A stretch of 64,000 nucleotides of DNA. Source: Limanda limanda. Lineage: Eukaryota; Chordata; Actinopteri; Pleuronectiformes; Pleuronectidae. Location: NCBI RefSeq assembly GCF_963576545.1, contig NC_083653.1:20371639-20435638 (forward strand), read 5' to 3'. Every line of letters starts with the position of its first letter. Positions within the stretch are counted from its first letter, which is position 1. The notes under the pieces were generated by a model that was not told the DNA's origin, searched no databases, and was given only the letters and a program-made list of their open reading frames with translations. A program made the position numbers and the translations under genes. Of this stretch, positions 1 to 12,246 are shown piece after piece.

Positions 1-1460
1 CTATATAAGACATGTTGTTTTACTAATTTGCATTAAGTCAAAACACATTTGATACTCTAATATAAGACACTTTATTGTATTCATTTAAAACTCTATATAA
101 GACATTTTGTTTTACTAATTTGTATTAAGTCAAATCACATTCAAAACTCTAATTGCTAATTTAAAACTCCATGATAAGGCAGTCAAACTACATTTCCACA
201 CAAAAACATTACAGGCTACATGTTTGAAGTATGTTTAAAACTGTTTAGAAAAAAGCTAACTCTGAAATTGAGTTCACCCCCCAAAAAAATGAAAGGCTTT
301 ACCCATCTGGAATTCAATTTGGAAGTAGTGTTTTTTTCAATTACATTTTTAAAAGAAAATAGTCACCTTTATAAATAAATGTTTATTGTCTACTAATGTT
401 TACGACGTTTGTGTGTGCAACCATTGACTTTTGAAGAGCATTTCATAAGGGTCTTTTTTTCATGGCAGATGTTTTGATGTGTCACAGGAAAGCACAGGTG
501 TAAACAGTCAAACAGCCACAGCTGAGTTCCATTCAGCTGCTTCAGGTTCAAGGTCCTGGTGGAGTTGTTGATGCTGACTCACTGTCACACTGTGACCTCG
601 CCCTGGGACTGGAACTGAACACAGCCATAAGGGCACTTACACCTGTCATGTTACTATTAAATGGACAAAATTGCTTTTACTATAGGTATTACATAAATTA
701 ATCATAATCATTATTATTATTATAGAAACATTTAGCAATTATTTTTACTATTACGTAGAGCTCAATATAATTGTGTATCTATTTTATCCTCTTTAACTTA
801 TTGTCTCTCTCATGTAGCAGTTCTAATGACACCACTTTGGTAATTTATGACATATTATTTTCTGGCAAGGGGGGTGCATTTCATTCCACATATTTTTGCG
901 TCTCTTTTCCATTTTCACAGGGCTACACAATATCACATTGATACGTGATCAAGTTTATTTATGAAGCACATTTAAACAATCTGAGTTGAAATAACGTACT
1001 AGATAAACATGAGAAGCACAATAACTCAGAAATATACACGGAAAACTCTAATATAAGACACTTTATTTTATTCATTTAAAACTCTATATAAGACATTTGT
1101 TTAACTAATTTGAATTGAGTCAAATCACATTCAAAACTCTAAGGCAAATAACTCTATTTCACTTATTCTAAACGTTGCCAAAGGCAGACACTTTATGTTA
1201 CTAATATAAAACTCCATGATAATGCAGTTAAACTACATTTGTGACACATTATTTTTATTTGCTCATCGACTTTTCGGGCCAAGGGGGTGCAGTTCATTCA
1301 ACATACATTTGCATCTCTTTTCCATGTTCACAGGGTTACACAATATCTAGTTGATAAGTTTATTTATGAAGCGTTTATGAAATGAGTTGAAATAATGTTC
1401 TAGATAAACATGAGAAGCACAATAACTCAATAAATAAATCAGATATATACATGGAAAAGT
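1..1460. repeat. Diverged tandem/dispersed duplication, about 0.4-kb unit
   Basis: Positions 54-205 resemble 1045-1240 (shared TCTAATATAAGACACTTTAT and AAACTCCATGATAA). Positions 845-1045 resemble 1241-1455 (shared GAGAAGCACAATAACTCA at 1011-1028 and 1412-1429, offset 401). The unit was duplicated and then diverged. AT-rich and noncoding. Confidence 0.7.
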
Positions 1461-1517
1461 CTAAAAAGTGGATAAAAACTACTCTAAAAGCCAGAGCAAA
1501 CATGTGTAGCCTTTAAT

Positions 1518-1666
1518 ATGTCTCCTGAGGGGGAGGTCATTGTAAATGCTAAAGTGCTTTGGGACGGCAAACACTTGATCACCTTTATCCTTCAGCCTGG
1601 AGCCGTACAGGTGGGAGGATCTAACTTGATTCCTGTTATCCTTGGCCAGGAGGGATGCAAGTACAG
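1518..1666 (+). CDS. Possible coding exon, unidentified
   Basis: An open stretch of 49 codons from ATG (MSPEGEVIVNAKVLWDGKHL...), with protein-like composition, ends at a consensus donor AG|GTGAGT. A pyrimidine-rich acceptor 61 bp further on (ends at 1727) would continue the frame as ADEDLCEINMMINRLHL and stop. The intron would be unusually short. Neither part matches a family I know; chance or a transposon remnant is possible. Confidence 0.25.
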
Positions 1667-1949
1667 GTGAGTGCTGGGTGGTTCTGTTTATAAACTTCCT
1701 TTATTTCTACTCTGCTTCCTTGACCAGAGCTGATGAAGATCTCTGTGAAATCAATATGATGATTAATAGGCTGCATCTATAATTGCAGTATGAGAATCTG
1801 ACTTTCACCCACAGGTTAACCATACATGTTCAACAACTGTCTTTGATCACATCTTATATATAAATAGGTTTTGGATCATTATAACAACTGACGACTGATC
1901 ATTATAGCAACACAAACAAATTCAGTATATGAGGCAGCAACATGATTGT

Positions 1950-2025
1950 TGCCCTAATATGTAAAGTGCCTTGAGATAATGTATAATATGATTTGGCAAT
2001 AAACAAATACAATTGAATTGAATTC
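1950..2025 (+). repeat. LINE/SINE-type 3' tail
   Basis: GTAAAGTGCCTTGAGATAAT followed by ATTTGGCAATAAACAAATAC and AATTGAATTGAATT, a tail shared by many fish non-LTR retroelements. Confidence 0.55.
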
Positions 2026-2540
2026 ACAAAATGTAAAATAAATAAAAATTGTGGTAATTTATGCTGCAAAACATTCTTAAATGTCAGCACTTTAAACAAC
2101 TATACCTTGAAAAGACATAAATCCGTGATAAAAGGATAATGACAATTGACTTGGGGTTTCCGGGAATAAATCACAATGAGACTCCAGACTCTAGCAGTCA
2201 ATATTACAAAAAATATAAAGTGATGCAAATTCAACATGCAACTTAAATATAATTTGTTTTTAGCGAAAGCCTAAGAAAAATGAAACTGACAATTATGAAC
2301 TGAGTGCAGGTCAGTACATGCCTGCAAAGTGAGATTTCTCCCTTGGCCCTCTAGCCTCTAATATTCACTCCTCTGTGAAGAGTGTTTATTTTGACAGTGT
2401 TCTTACGTCTGACTTCCTCCGTTGTTAGCTCTAGCTTCTTTCAGTTGAGAGTTAGAGCTAAGGTAAAGGCCTGTACCCCACCTAAAGATCTAGAGAGGTG
2501 GGCCATGCTTTCATAACTTCTCAACTTGATTACAGTTATT
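2026..2540. other. Intergenic, nothing recognised
   Basis: AT-rich DNA with no convincing exon, repeat or RNA gene. Confidence 0.4.
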
Positions 2541-2559
2541 AATTGTATGTGAGCTTAGA

Positions 2560-2960
2560 TCAGTCATCCATTCAGTGCCTGCAGCTCGTCCAAAATGCTG
2601 CTGCTCGCCTCCTGACAGGAAAGAAAAAGAGGGACCATGTTACACCTGCGTTGTGCTCCCTTCACTGGCTTCCTGTTCGTCATAGATATATTTTGAAATT
2701 TTTGCGTTAACTTTTAAATTTCTTAATGGGCCGTCACGCCTTTGCAGTAGCCGTCGCAAACTTGTGGAACAGCTTATTCCTCCATATTAGATCTGCACCT
2801 TCTCTCACACACTTCTCTTTGGCCTTCTTTTCGATTTGATATCATTTTTATTCCAGGAGATTTTGTTTTATTTTATTAGTACTATATATTGATGATTTCT
2901 TGTACCTTTTACTTTGTAAAGCACTTCGGTCCACCGAGTTGACATTAAAGTTAGTATCTA
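2560..2960 (+). mobile_element. LINE 3' fragment (Rex1/L2-like)
   Basis: Decayed end of a reverse transcriptase frame (LQNAAAR-like, LLTGKKKRDHVTP, then CSLHWLPV-like) followed by the typical 3' region ending TTTGTAAAGCACTTCGGTC. Multiple stops; inactive. Confidence 0.6.
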
Positions 2961-3330
2961 AAAAACCTCAGGATATAGCCCGTAGATCTTAAGCAGAGGT
3001 TGCTGTAATAAGCCTTGAACTTGTTACCTTGCAGCCCAATGAGTTTGTCAAGTACTTTGTCAGGCACATCAGCTGGTTCCAGATTAAACAGCTTTTCTAT
3101 TTGTTCGGTTACTTCAAGCCCTGAAACCTGTGGCTTAATGTCTGAAGGAGGTTTAAACACTCGTCAGCATATTCAGATGTCATTGCTGGCTTTTGTTCTT
3201 TCAGAGTATGAACATGCAGTGTTACCTCTGCCAAAGGCTTTACATTTAGTTTCAGATATCTTTTACATTTGGAAGCAGAGGGCTGAGAAGCTGGTTGGGA
3301 CCTTGTTGCTTGACGTTAGGCCCTGAGAGG
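2951..3330 (-). pseudogene. Possible degraded coding fragment
   Basis: Minus-strand frame with protein-like composition (SGLEVTEQIEKLFNLEPADV...). Upstream a different frame reads EVTLHVHTLKEQKPAMTSEY, suggesting a frameshift near 3150. No family recognised. Confidence 0.2.
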
Positions 3331-3368
3331 TAATTGATGTTGTCCACCTTGAAGGCCAAACCACATAG

Positions 3369-3476
3369 CAGCTGTGTCTCAATTCAAAGGCTGCATCCTT
3401 CTAGTCACGCCGCTGTGATGCAGTCGGTCTTCAAATGCAGCCTCCAAAGGATTCAGCCTGTAAATTGAGACACGGT
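3369..3476. mobile_element. Short palindromic MITE-like element
   Basis: About 108 bp with roughly 30-bp imperfect terminal inverted repeats: CAGCTGTGTCTCAATTCAAA on the left and, inverted, TAAATTGAGACACGG on the right. A related end occurs at 61583-61606. Confidence 0.55.
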
Positions 3477-3984
3477 TTTGATGTTGCTCTCTCTGTGTTC
3501 CCCAAAACGTTTCCCCTTCATCTTTACAAATGAATTTACCTCCTCCCACAGTTTGTTTGAGTATGAGTATGTGCACTTCACAGCAGTAAACCAGATATCG
3601 GCTCACACAGTAGTTCCCTTGATTCCTCTGGGAGTCAAACAGGGGACTTGGTGCTCAGGGCATTTACACCCATATGGTATGAGCCGTAAGCGCCGAGCTA
3701 TAGGATCACTTTGGAACAGTTTGACTTTGTTCGGTTGTTCATAAATCCCCCCTCTGAATTCTTAATTCTCCTTCAGCTTAGCTATTAGCTCATTCACCAC
3801 ACAACTTGCCTTGTCAAACTCAACTCATCCAATTTACCATGTCTCCAGCTGTAATTGGACTTTGTCATCACTGCAAACAAGACAGACTGACTCATTCTTA
3901 ATTCATCACAAATTATAATTTTTCCATTGGAAGGAGTAACATTCTTCATCTACTAGGTAGAGCTAACTTAACCGAAGTTTTTCT

Positions 3985-4110
3985 ATTGGCGGACGTGTCC
4001 TAGAGCAAGATACTGAACCCAAAATTACCCCTGCCAGCAGTGTGTGACTGAGAAAGTACTGCAAATAGATACACTGTATGAATGAATGTGTAAATGAGTC
4101 AATGGCAGAA
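3985..4110 (+). mobile_element. SINE fragment, 3' part
   Basis: Shares the segment AGCAAGATACTGAACCC...AAAGTACTGCAAATAGATAC ACTGTATGAA with the better-preserved SINE at 61970-62225. The tRNA-like head is missing. Confidence 0.55.
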
Positions 4111-5170
4111 AACAACTGTCAAATAAATATTTTTCCTCATTATGTTATGTATTTATTTAATTATATTTGTGTCTACGATTTGTCTTGCGATTTGATCAAA
4201 GTATTTTGTTGGCTACACAAGAGTGGAGATTTCCCACCCCTGCAATACAGGTTTCTATAGAAATATCCTATAGCTATAGTACCATAATATTGACTAACAA
4301 GTTTTCACCTATGAAGACTGACCAAAACAAACACAAATACAGGATGCTAAATGAGCGGAGGGAAGGAGGTAAGCTGGAGAAGGCTGTTTGGCTCAAACAC
4401 AATCCATGTGAGGGAGGCAGGGTTTTGTTCTGGAAGGAGCTCACATCCTGTTTGGACAAGCGAACACTCACTGGAGACGTTTTAATTTCTAATGTAAAGA
4501 CTGCCCCCAGGGAGTTTGCATGTAATTATGAATTATCAAAGAACAGCAGACAGCCCCATCTTCACAGCGGTATTCACTTTTCACTGGATATTCCTTGAGT
4601 GGCATTCAAAGAGCAGCCCCCTCTGCTGCTGCTGCACACATTAAACTGGTGATTTGAGACGGTGCTGCTGCTGCTGCTGGCATCAAAACACCACCACCAC
4701 CATGAGCTATTTGATATATGTGTGGAGAGAACATCAAAGTGAGTTAGATTCAGAAAAAGACTGTAGAAAAAAAAAAGATCTACATACTGTATGTAAGAGG
4801 AACGGAATGATTACATTTTAAGATCACGCACAGGGTGATTTCAAAAAACGCAATATATCCAACAAATAATTGACAAATCTTAAATATACACGTAGCGTCG
4901 TCACCCCCAGATAGGGGTGGAGGGTGCTATCTGACACTGAACACTGGAGAACAAAAGCAATACTGAAGAAGCAGGAGTATAAATTATCCCTGGGAAATGC
5001 AAAACAAACTAAATCATACTAGAGAAAGAAAAGGAGCACAAAACTAGAAAATTCTGCAGCCTCACAGCAAGCTGCCAACTCCTCTCTCCCCCTCACTACT
5101 GACTGGCATTTTAGCTTTATACCCTCACCTGCTTGGAACCTACCACCTGTGCTGGTAAGTATAAGGCGGG
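4111..5170. other. Intergenic, nothing recognised
   Basis: No supported gene. Contains short CTG/CAC trinucleotide runs near 4627-4702 and open frames that look random. Confidence 0.4.
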
Positions 5171-5177
5171 CTAAACA

Positions 5178-5560
5178 GAAAGACAAATCAGAATCAGAAT
5201 AAGAAGGTATTTATTGCCAAGTAGGTTTACACCTACCTGGAATTTGCTCTGGTTATTGGTGCATACAATGGACATAGAAACATAAAAACACAATAAATAC
5301 ACCAAACAATAAAAAAATATATATATTTGGTCACTATTTACTTCTTATTTACTCACTTTTTCTAATATTTATACAAAGTTACATTAATTTAGACATAAAC
5401 ATATCTATATAAAAATATATAAGATAAAAGATAAGATTAAAGTAAAGTTAAAAAAGTGAAATGCAAAATGCAACATACAAAACAGTGAACAGTGTCAAAT
5501 TGCAATATGAAATGTAATGCAGTATAATATAATATAATAAAATATTTGTGATAAACCATA
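5178..5560 (+). repeat. Teleost interspersed repeat
   Basis: AATCAGAATCAGAATAAGAA, then TATTTATTGCCAAGTAGGTT and GGAATTTGCTCTGGTTATTG, the start of a repeat I have seen widely in fish genomes, followed by an AT-rich tail. Class uncertain. Confidence 0.5.
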
Positions 5561-6290
5561 CTCAAGACAATATAAAGTTTGGACTCTAGGCTACTGCTGA
5601 CCTATCAATGCAACCTAACTACACAGCAGATAAATGCAATAGGTTGACTCAAACACACGTCACCCATTCTCTGTCACATTGAGCCTGCCCAGCCCCTCCT
5701 CTCTCAGAGACCTGACCTGTGTGAACCTGTCACTTTCCCTGATCGACCTGCGGCACTGACCCCATGCACATATCTGGAAAACAACAAACAGAGCAGCTTC
5801 ACAGACATAACAAAAATTAACTGTCAACACATACATAATAATACAACTCAAAACCAGATTATCTTCATAATCTAATTGATAATCAAAATTCAAATGACTC
5901 TTTTTGATTGTGGGCATGTCAAAATTGCATTAACCTCAAATATGAAATGAAACTAACTTCTATTAAGCTCCCACCCTTGCAACACCTACTGTATTGTTTG
6001 TGTTCTCTAGAGGATTACAGGGACATGCTGTGTTTAAATGGTGCAACATGTCACTCACAACAATCCCTTAGCCCTGACCCTGCATGGTGTGTTGGCCACT
6101 AACACACTGGGCTCCCTCCTTTGAATACAGCAGGAATTAAAAGTCACACCTAGCTGGGATCAGTGCTAATATTGGCAAACTAGGCTAACTAGCTTCCACT
6201 TCCACTGGGAATACAATATACATCTAAGGGAAGAAGTGGTTTCTCCCAACATGATGAATGTTCTTGTTGTGTCTGAAGAACAAACTTTAG
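5561..6290. other. Intergenic, nothing recognised
   Basis: No gene or repeat that I can support. Confidence 0.4.
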
Positions 6291-6294
6291 ACTT

Positions 6295-6470
6295 TAGCCC
6301 CTTTTCCACTGGTACAAAAAACTCATTATCACCCAATAACACGTGTCTTTTGTCTGCAATGGGAATGGATACAATCAGCATTCACTCCCAGGTCAAATGA
6401 GGTTGCAGTAGAAACAGGTTTTTATCAGTGGGATATTGGAATGTTGAACATGATGCATCGGGGAAAAATC
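6295..6470 (+). mobile_element. Dispersed DNA-element copy (family X, copy 1)
   Basis: Begins CCCCTTTTCCACTGGTACAA and includes GTGTCTTTTGTCTGCAATGG and ATACAATCAGCATTCACTCC. Related copies lie at 8917-9006 (inverted), 53487-53560 and 60070-60240. Confidence 0.55.
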
Positions 6471-6479
6471 AGGAAGGCC

Positions 6480-7380
6480 GACTTCTCTACCTGCAATTAA
6501 AGGCCGATCCCCTTTTATTGCTCTTTACTGACTAACAGACAATGTCTATCCTGTAGTCACTACTACTGTTTTAAAGACACACAGCTTTAGTTGTTAAACA
6601 CTCATACCTAACTATTTGTGGACTTAATGAGAAATGGATGAAAAGCTTTTTAAGCATAATCATAGGCTGTCAGTGTATTTTCAAGTCACTAGCGACACAG
6701 AAGATAACGATCAGACAACATCAGTTGAAAATCTCTACAAAAACTGCACCACCATCTCAGTATATGTTTCTTTGCACAACTAGAACATTTCAGGATGACT
6801 TTAAAACTGCTGCTTCTCGACTGGCTCTCTGAACATGTTCTGTAGCCACCAGCTTAATCCAAGTGTAATTTTGACTTCTAAGAATCCAGATGACAGGCAC
6901 AGATTTCACTGCAATCTGCGCATAGCTAGAAATTGATATGCATAATAAGTATATGAGGATTATGAGTGTACCCTCAATTTAAAAGTCAAATGTGACAGAG
7001 GGAAATCAGAGGTGTCTTTAAATAAGGAGCTAAATGCTCAATACGAAAGTGCTGCCTGTCAAGGAGTGTGTTTTTTTTAGGGGTCAGAGACACAGTTTGA
7101 CAATCCCGCAGCTAATCCCCCAGATTAGTGAAGGTATTCATATTCATATACATCCACGCAGAAACCTTTGGGACATTTGAGGGTTTTTGATTCAGAATAT
7201 CTAAGTTGTGGAGCTCCAAAGCGAGGCTGGGGGGCCGTGCACAGGCAGAGGCCAGTGGGTGCCAAAGGGGGCCGGGAGACGAGCTTTGACCAGCGTGTCA
7301 CAGAGCGCTACTTTCACAGTCACCATCTTGGCTCCTGCTTCCAATGCATGAGGAGAATTTAATTACAGACTATGGAGTCC
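6480..7380. other. Intergenic; possible conserved noncoding segment
   Basis: No gene seen. Part of 6940-7340 is compositionally even, with an inverted CTAATCCCCCAGATTAG site (7113-7129) resembling paired homeodomain (TAATCC) sites. Function unproven. Confidence 0.3.
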
Positions 7381-7384
7381 CTGC

Positions 7385-7391
7385 ACACACA

Positions 7392-7459
<68 letters not shown>
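7385..7459. repeat. (CA)n microsatellite
   Basis: Near-perfect CA dinucleotide array of about 75 bp. Confidence 0.95.
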
Positions 7460-7461
<2 letters not shown>

Positions 7462-7752
7462 GAGCAATAGCATTCCTGCACTCAATGACCTCTCCTCGAG
7501 GCCTTTTCAACAAAGGCGGCTGACTGAAGTTGGGTGGCGGAAAAAGGGGGAAGGTGTGGGGGATGAATGGGGTGGTGCTGTGGTGCTCTGGGGGTGAGAG
7601 AGTCCACAGAGCGACGGCATTAGCCCAGTCTTCCCGCCCAATGCCAAGGCTATTGACAAACACTGTGTTCTTATGTTGGTAAGACTAATTAGACTTAATA
7701 AAAGCAGCATGTGAACCGTCTGGTCACTCAGGGAAAGAGGAAGCCCCATGCA

Positions 7753-7774
7753 GGGGGGGGGGGGGGGGGGGGGG
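7753..7774. repeat. Poly(G) tract of 22
   Basis: Uninterrupted run of G, unusually long for a vertebrate. Its exact length may be a sequencing artefact. Confidence 0.85.
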
Positions 7775-8910
7775 CTGCTCTGTGTGAACTCTGAAACCTT
7801 CAGCTTGAGGACAAGGCAGCGCCGACGATTGTGCAACACATGTGGAATGTTATTGTTTGGCTGATAGGTGTCGGAGGGAAATGTGCACTGTCATTCATGC
7901 TTCACTGAGAAGCAACAGATACACACATATGTCTCTTCTACTCACACACCTTCTGTTTGTTTAAACAACCCTGCAGGTACAACACTGTGCTCAACCTGCT
8001 CTCAGGCAGTTTATACCACCAGCTGTATTCTAAAGAAGAAACAGTTTATTACTAGCCATCGAGCAGTTATTAATATGTTTCTGCTAACTAAGCGAACACC
8101 AGCCAGGGTTTTTAGTTCTTTTCAAAACACTGAATTAACATTGTTCTTATCAATGGGTTATTACAAGTAAATATTTAATATAACTATTAATAAGAATACA
8201 TATTTTGGTGATTAAAAATGCATTATTGAATTTCAACTTATAAAAAATACATTAATAATCACAAGTCTACAAAAATGTTCTAAACAGTAACAGGACAATT
8301 GCTTAAAGAAAGAAGCTGAAGGTGCACATGCAAACGCGTTACTTATCTCCTGCCTCCTACAACTTTATCAATTTATTGATTTGATCATATCAAGTCAAAT
8401 ATATCAAGTATTTTAGTCTAACACCAGTCTTGTCTTCTTAAATCAGAGAAAAATCAATCTGTTTATAAAACAAATCGACTTTTTTCTTTTCGAAATTAAG
8501 CTGAGCGAAAGTTCCACTTCCTGCTGTCTCCAGGCTCCACCAGCTCATTCTCTCAACCTGCCATACCTGTGCCATTCAGCTGTAAGTCAAGCTGTCATTC
8601 AGCTGCCAGTTCGGTACCGCCATCACTGATACCTCTTGTACACCAAAACTAAAGGGAACATGCAGGTTTTTAAACAAAGGTTTTTAAACATGGGTTAACC
8701 TGCTGACAAAAGGCGATGACTTATTTCTCATTGCCGGTAGAGGAGTTTGCTTCCTGTTTTTATGGTTAATGTCACGAACACTCAGGAAACTGAGGCTCTC
8801 TCTCACCTCGCTGTCTTGCCAAATTAACGCTTTTATTCGGATGTCTCACTTCCATCACTGTCGATCAGAGCTGGAGCCAATGAAAACCTGTCTGCTGCAG
8901 AGTCATTTGA
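7775..8910. other. Intergenic, nothing recognised
   Basis: No supported coding frame or repeat. Confidence 0.4.
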
Positions 8911-8916
8911 CTCGGT

Positions 8917-9006
8917 ACTGAATGCTGATTGTATCTATTCCCATCGGAGACAAAAAAACACATATTAGTGGGTTTTTTCGACCGGTGGAAAAGGGGATTC
9001 AGTGCC
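8917..9006 (-). mobile_element. Dispersed DNA-element copy (family X, copy 2)
   Basis: Reverse complement matches the element at 6295-6470 over about 85 bp, including AATAGATACAATCAGCATTC and CCCCTTTTCCACCGGT. Confidence 0.6.
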
Positions 9007-9009
9007 CCA

Positions 9010-9755
9010 TCTCTGCCCCTGCACCCCCGAAACACTGGATTGATCTATCTATTCAGGAGCCCCTAATGAGACGTCCAGACCTTCGTGCTCCATTCCTCAT
9101 GGGCTCCGAGGAGAAGTCCTCCTCATATCTGAAGCACCTAATTCATTCAAGAAGTTTCACATAGCACTGGGGTGCCAAAGTGACTTTTATCAACTATTTC
9201 ATTTGAGTTTACTTTTTTATTTTTCTATAAATCTCTGACATCTGTGTCAGTGTCATGAGTGATGACGCAATGATGCAGATCACTACAATTGGGAAAAATG
9301 ACACTTGACACTTATTTCTAGTAAATTCCAGATGTGCGTTTGTGCTGGATTATGTAGCTTAAAGGTAATAATACGACTGCCACAGACTATAATAAGAGAA
9401 AAAACTGGTTTCTTCGTATACAGTTACAGTTCCTGGGCCCGGCCCTGTTGAGTGTCAGAGTCAGATTAGTGAAAACAGCCTGTTATTTCGGAGGGATTAG
9501 ATGAAACGTGATCTGGGTAACAGCAGTTTTTATTCATCTGAACACAAACATGCACACATAATGTATCCAGCCTCTTCAGGAAGCTGTCTGCACAACAAGC
9601 ATCTTATCACTAAAGCACTCATGACAGCTGTTTGCAACATTTTGTGTACCATGAATTCATGTTTTTATTTCCTAATTCAATATTTGGGGATTTCATGAGG
9701 CTTTTCAGTCACTAACAGCAACACAATGTATATCCAGAGTAGCTTAGTAAATATG
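9010..9755. other. Intergenic, nothing recognised
   Basis: No supported feature. Confidence 0.4.
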
Positions 9756-9759
9756 CACT

Positions 9760-10308
9760 GTGCGCTGCACAAGCACATGTATAATCCTGCATCTGCTCGA
9801 AGCAATGACTCATAGGAGAAGTGTTCAAAGCAAGCAATCCAAAAGCATGAAAAAAAAATCTTGCTCAGAGCGAGAGACGTGTTGGTCAAAGAGTCATCAA
9901 TTCAAGAGCGACGGTGACTCATCTCCAAGTGATTCATCAGGGTTTGCGGTCACCCGAATCGGACCGCCAGCCAAAAAGAAGCGGCGGCTGCAGGAGAGCA
10001 GCAAGTCCAGACAGAGGCACAAAGACGTAAATGCAGTTCCGTTGTCAGCGAGTGAGAAGGCATGTGACCCAACGCCAAATGCCTTTGATTACATCAATTA
10101 CTGTGAGCCTGACGGTGCCTCAGGGAGCGATTTAACCGCCATTCAAAACAGAGGCTGCCACAGACCGACCAATCAGGATCTGGTTACGTTCAGCACAGCT
10201 CCTCGTTCACCCGAGAAAACATTCACATACAGACACAAGTTGGCCAATGCACATCTCAAACTCACATGTGTATTACTGTGTATACCCACACAACAGGTTT
10301 ACATCTAA
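9760..10308 (+). CDS. Unassigned 182-codon open frame
   Basis: Longest non-repeat open frame on the left side. It is Ser/Lys-rich with a nuclear-localisation-like PPAKKKRR patch about residues 69-76, and ends after QQVYI. Base composition is more GC-rich than the neighbouring AT-rich DNA. A second Met at codon 16 is a possible start. No domain recognised and no flanking exons found, so a single-exon gene, an isolated exon or chance all remain open. Confidence 0.25.
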   Translation: MRCTSTCIILHLLEAMTHRRSVQSKQSKSMKKKSCSERETCWSKSHQFKSDGDSSPSDSSGFAVTRIGPPAKKKRRLQESSKSRQRHKDVNAVPLSASEKACDPTPNAFDYINYCEPDGASGSDLTAIQNRGCHRPTNQDLVTFSTAPRSPEKTFTYRHKLANAHLKLTCVLLCIPTQQVYI

Positions 10309-10424
10309 ACTTTTATAGGCATGATTAACTTTAACTACCTTTACTTGTACACAACTTTCACTTTGTGTAATTTTGTCATATTGACATTGTTGGATGTATG
10401 TGAATTTAATTGTATTTTACCACT

Positions 10425-10640
10425 GCCGAGGAGGTTTTGTTTTCACCTCTGTATTCGTTTGTTTGTTGGTTTGTTTTGAACTAGGTTTTAACAAAAGCAA
10501 CTGAACACATTTGCATGAAACGTGGTTGAAAGATGTGTTATAGGTCATATCGGGCTTATTTTGACATTTTCACCTTTTTCCCAGGGCATAATTCATGAAC
10601 ATTGTTGCAGCTTGATTTAAATTAAGGGGACTGTTTGTCA
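10425..10640 (+). repeat. Teleost interspersed repeat (family Y, copy 1)
   Basis: Reads GCCGAGGAGGTTTTGTTTTC, then TTCGTTTGTTTGTTGGTTTG and CATGAAACGTGGTTGAAAGA. This is a common fish repeat in the orientation opposite to the copy at 22585-22750. Confidence 0.55.
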
Positions 10641-11805
10641 ATGCAGAGGTACTGTATGTCCTACTGAGTGCCATTGTTATTATTGACCTCAGAGTTTGTT
10701 TTTACCAGGACACCATCTATGACCTCAATTTTGAACCAAATAATCAAATATCTGAAAACTGAACTTTCCAGATATGATAAAAATAGATTTTATGACAGAA
10801 ACGTTGCACTGGATTGTACATGTGAACCTAATAAAGCCAAAGGCCACAGAGAAGCTCTGTCCTGTTGTAGGTTCATATGCAACTAATCTGTAGCAGCAAA
10901 TACATCTTGCAGAACACATGATTTTTGACCGAACTACATTTTCTATTAACGTAATGAGGAAATAGTTTTGATAGTCTACTCTACATGTTTGGAAAGAATG
11001 ATGTACTGAATGTATAAGTAATTTTTCCCTGACAAAAATACACAATCTTGCAGTACAAGAACTACTATTGTATCAACTCCAGCCTTATGAAACTTTTTAA
11101 TGGTGAAATTAAGAATCTTACAGTAAAGGAAAGATCGTTGCCTGGCTTCAAATACAGAAAATGAACGGTGACTTCAGATATGACATGAACCAAAACCATC
11201 ATCTTTCCCCAAACCCTTGCTAAACCGCTTTGCTGCAACTAAACCACAGAAGGGACTGAGGATGCAAACTCAGAACTGTTGAATTATTGACTCATCCACC
11301 ACTGTAACTACTGTAACATTATTTCATAATGAACATTATGCGCTCACACTTCCTCTCTTCTATGGTGCGGTCACACCAGATTTAGCTTCCCATTCACTTG
11401 TTCACGCCTCCTCAATTGATCACCCACTTCCAACAGTCTGTCAGATTGATACTTGACTTGTGAAATCCGGTGGCTTTGAAAGCGGGGAAATACTGTTGGT
11501 TTATATTATTCTTTTGAAACTAAAACACAGTAACTAATGAAATGCTGCCTGGCTACAGAACTTTGAGGACTGCTGCTGTTAGCCTGCTAGACTCATTCTA
11601 GATCAAATTCATCACAAGACGTGCTGCAGGGCCTGTTCTAAACCTGCCTGTTTGGAATGGGATGTTTGTCTGGCCTGGGGTGATGCTGGTTGCAGCTTTC
11701 TTTTTTGAAACTGTTAAAGTGACTCGCAGTATTTGAGTTACCCGTCTGCATAACTCTGAGGCTGCAGCACTGCTGCTGCACAAAGCTGCTCACCTGTTTA
11801 TTCAA
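10641..11805. other. Intergenic, nothing recognised
   Basis: AT-rich with no supported gene. Confidence 0.4.
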
Positions 11806-11808
11806 AGT

Positions 11809-12072
11809 TTGAAGCAGTTGTCGTTGGCGTCAAAACTCCTGTTCGACAATGTCAGTTTTGTTGATGAGAACCAGCCGCTGCTACGACAGACGCCCTGCTC
11901 GCCTGGTTATTCAAGTTTTTGTATTGAACGTATCACATGTCCAAATTGTACCAAATTTGCCACTGCACTTCCTTGGGCCCTTGATAATGCACTTGCCAAG
12001 TATGAAGCTGATAAGATATTGGTTTGCGAGATATGCAAGACACAGACCGAGATTACAGACCAAGATTTCTAG
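11809..12072 (+). pseudogene. Possible coding remnant with paired CxxC motifs
   Basis: An 87-codon open frame beginning at TTG, not ATG. It contains CPNC and, 26 residues later, CEIC, a spacing that could bind zinc. No start codon, no clear splice acceptor and no known family. It is best read as an internal exon or a fragment of an old gene. Confidence 0.2.
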
Positions 12073-12246
12073 AGGGTCTGTCGAACACCTTCTTTACTCT
12101 TCACCACTCCTTAATTTACACACTGCATGTGACTCTTCTCCTCAGTCCAATAAACATAGACCCATAACCCTGTGCATCTGTATATTCACATGCATATGTA
12201 GCTATGCTGTAATGCAAAGAACCCTGTAGAGGAGCTTCAGTTAATG

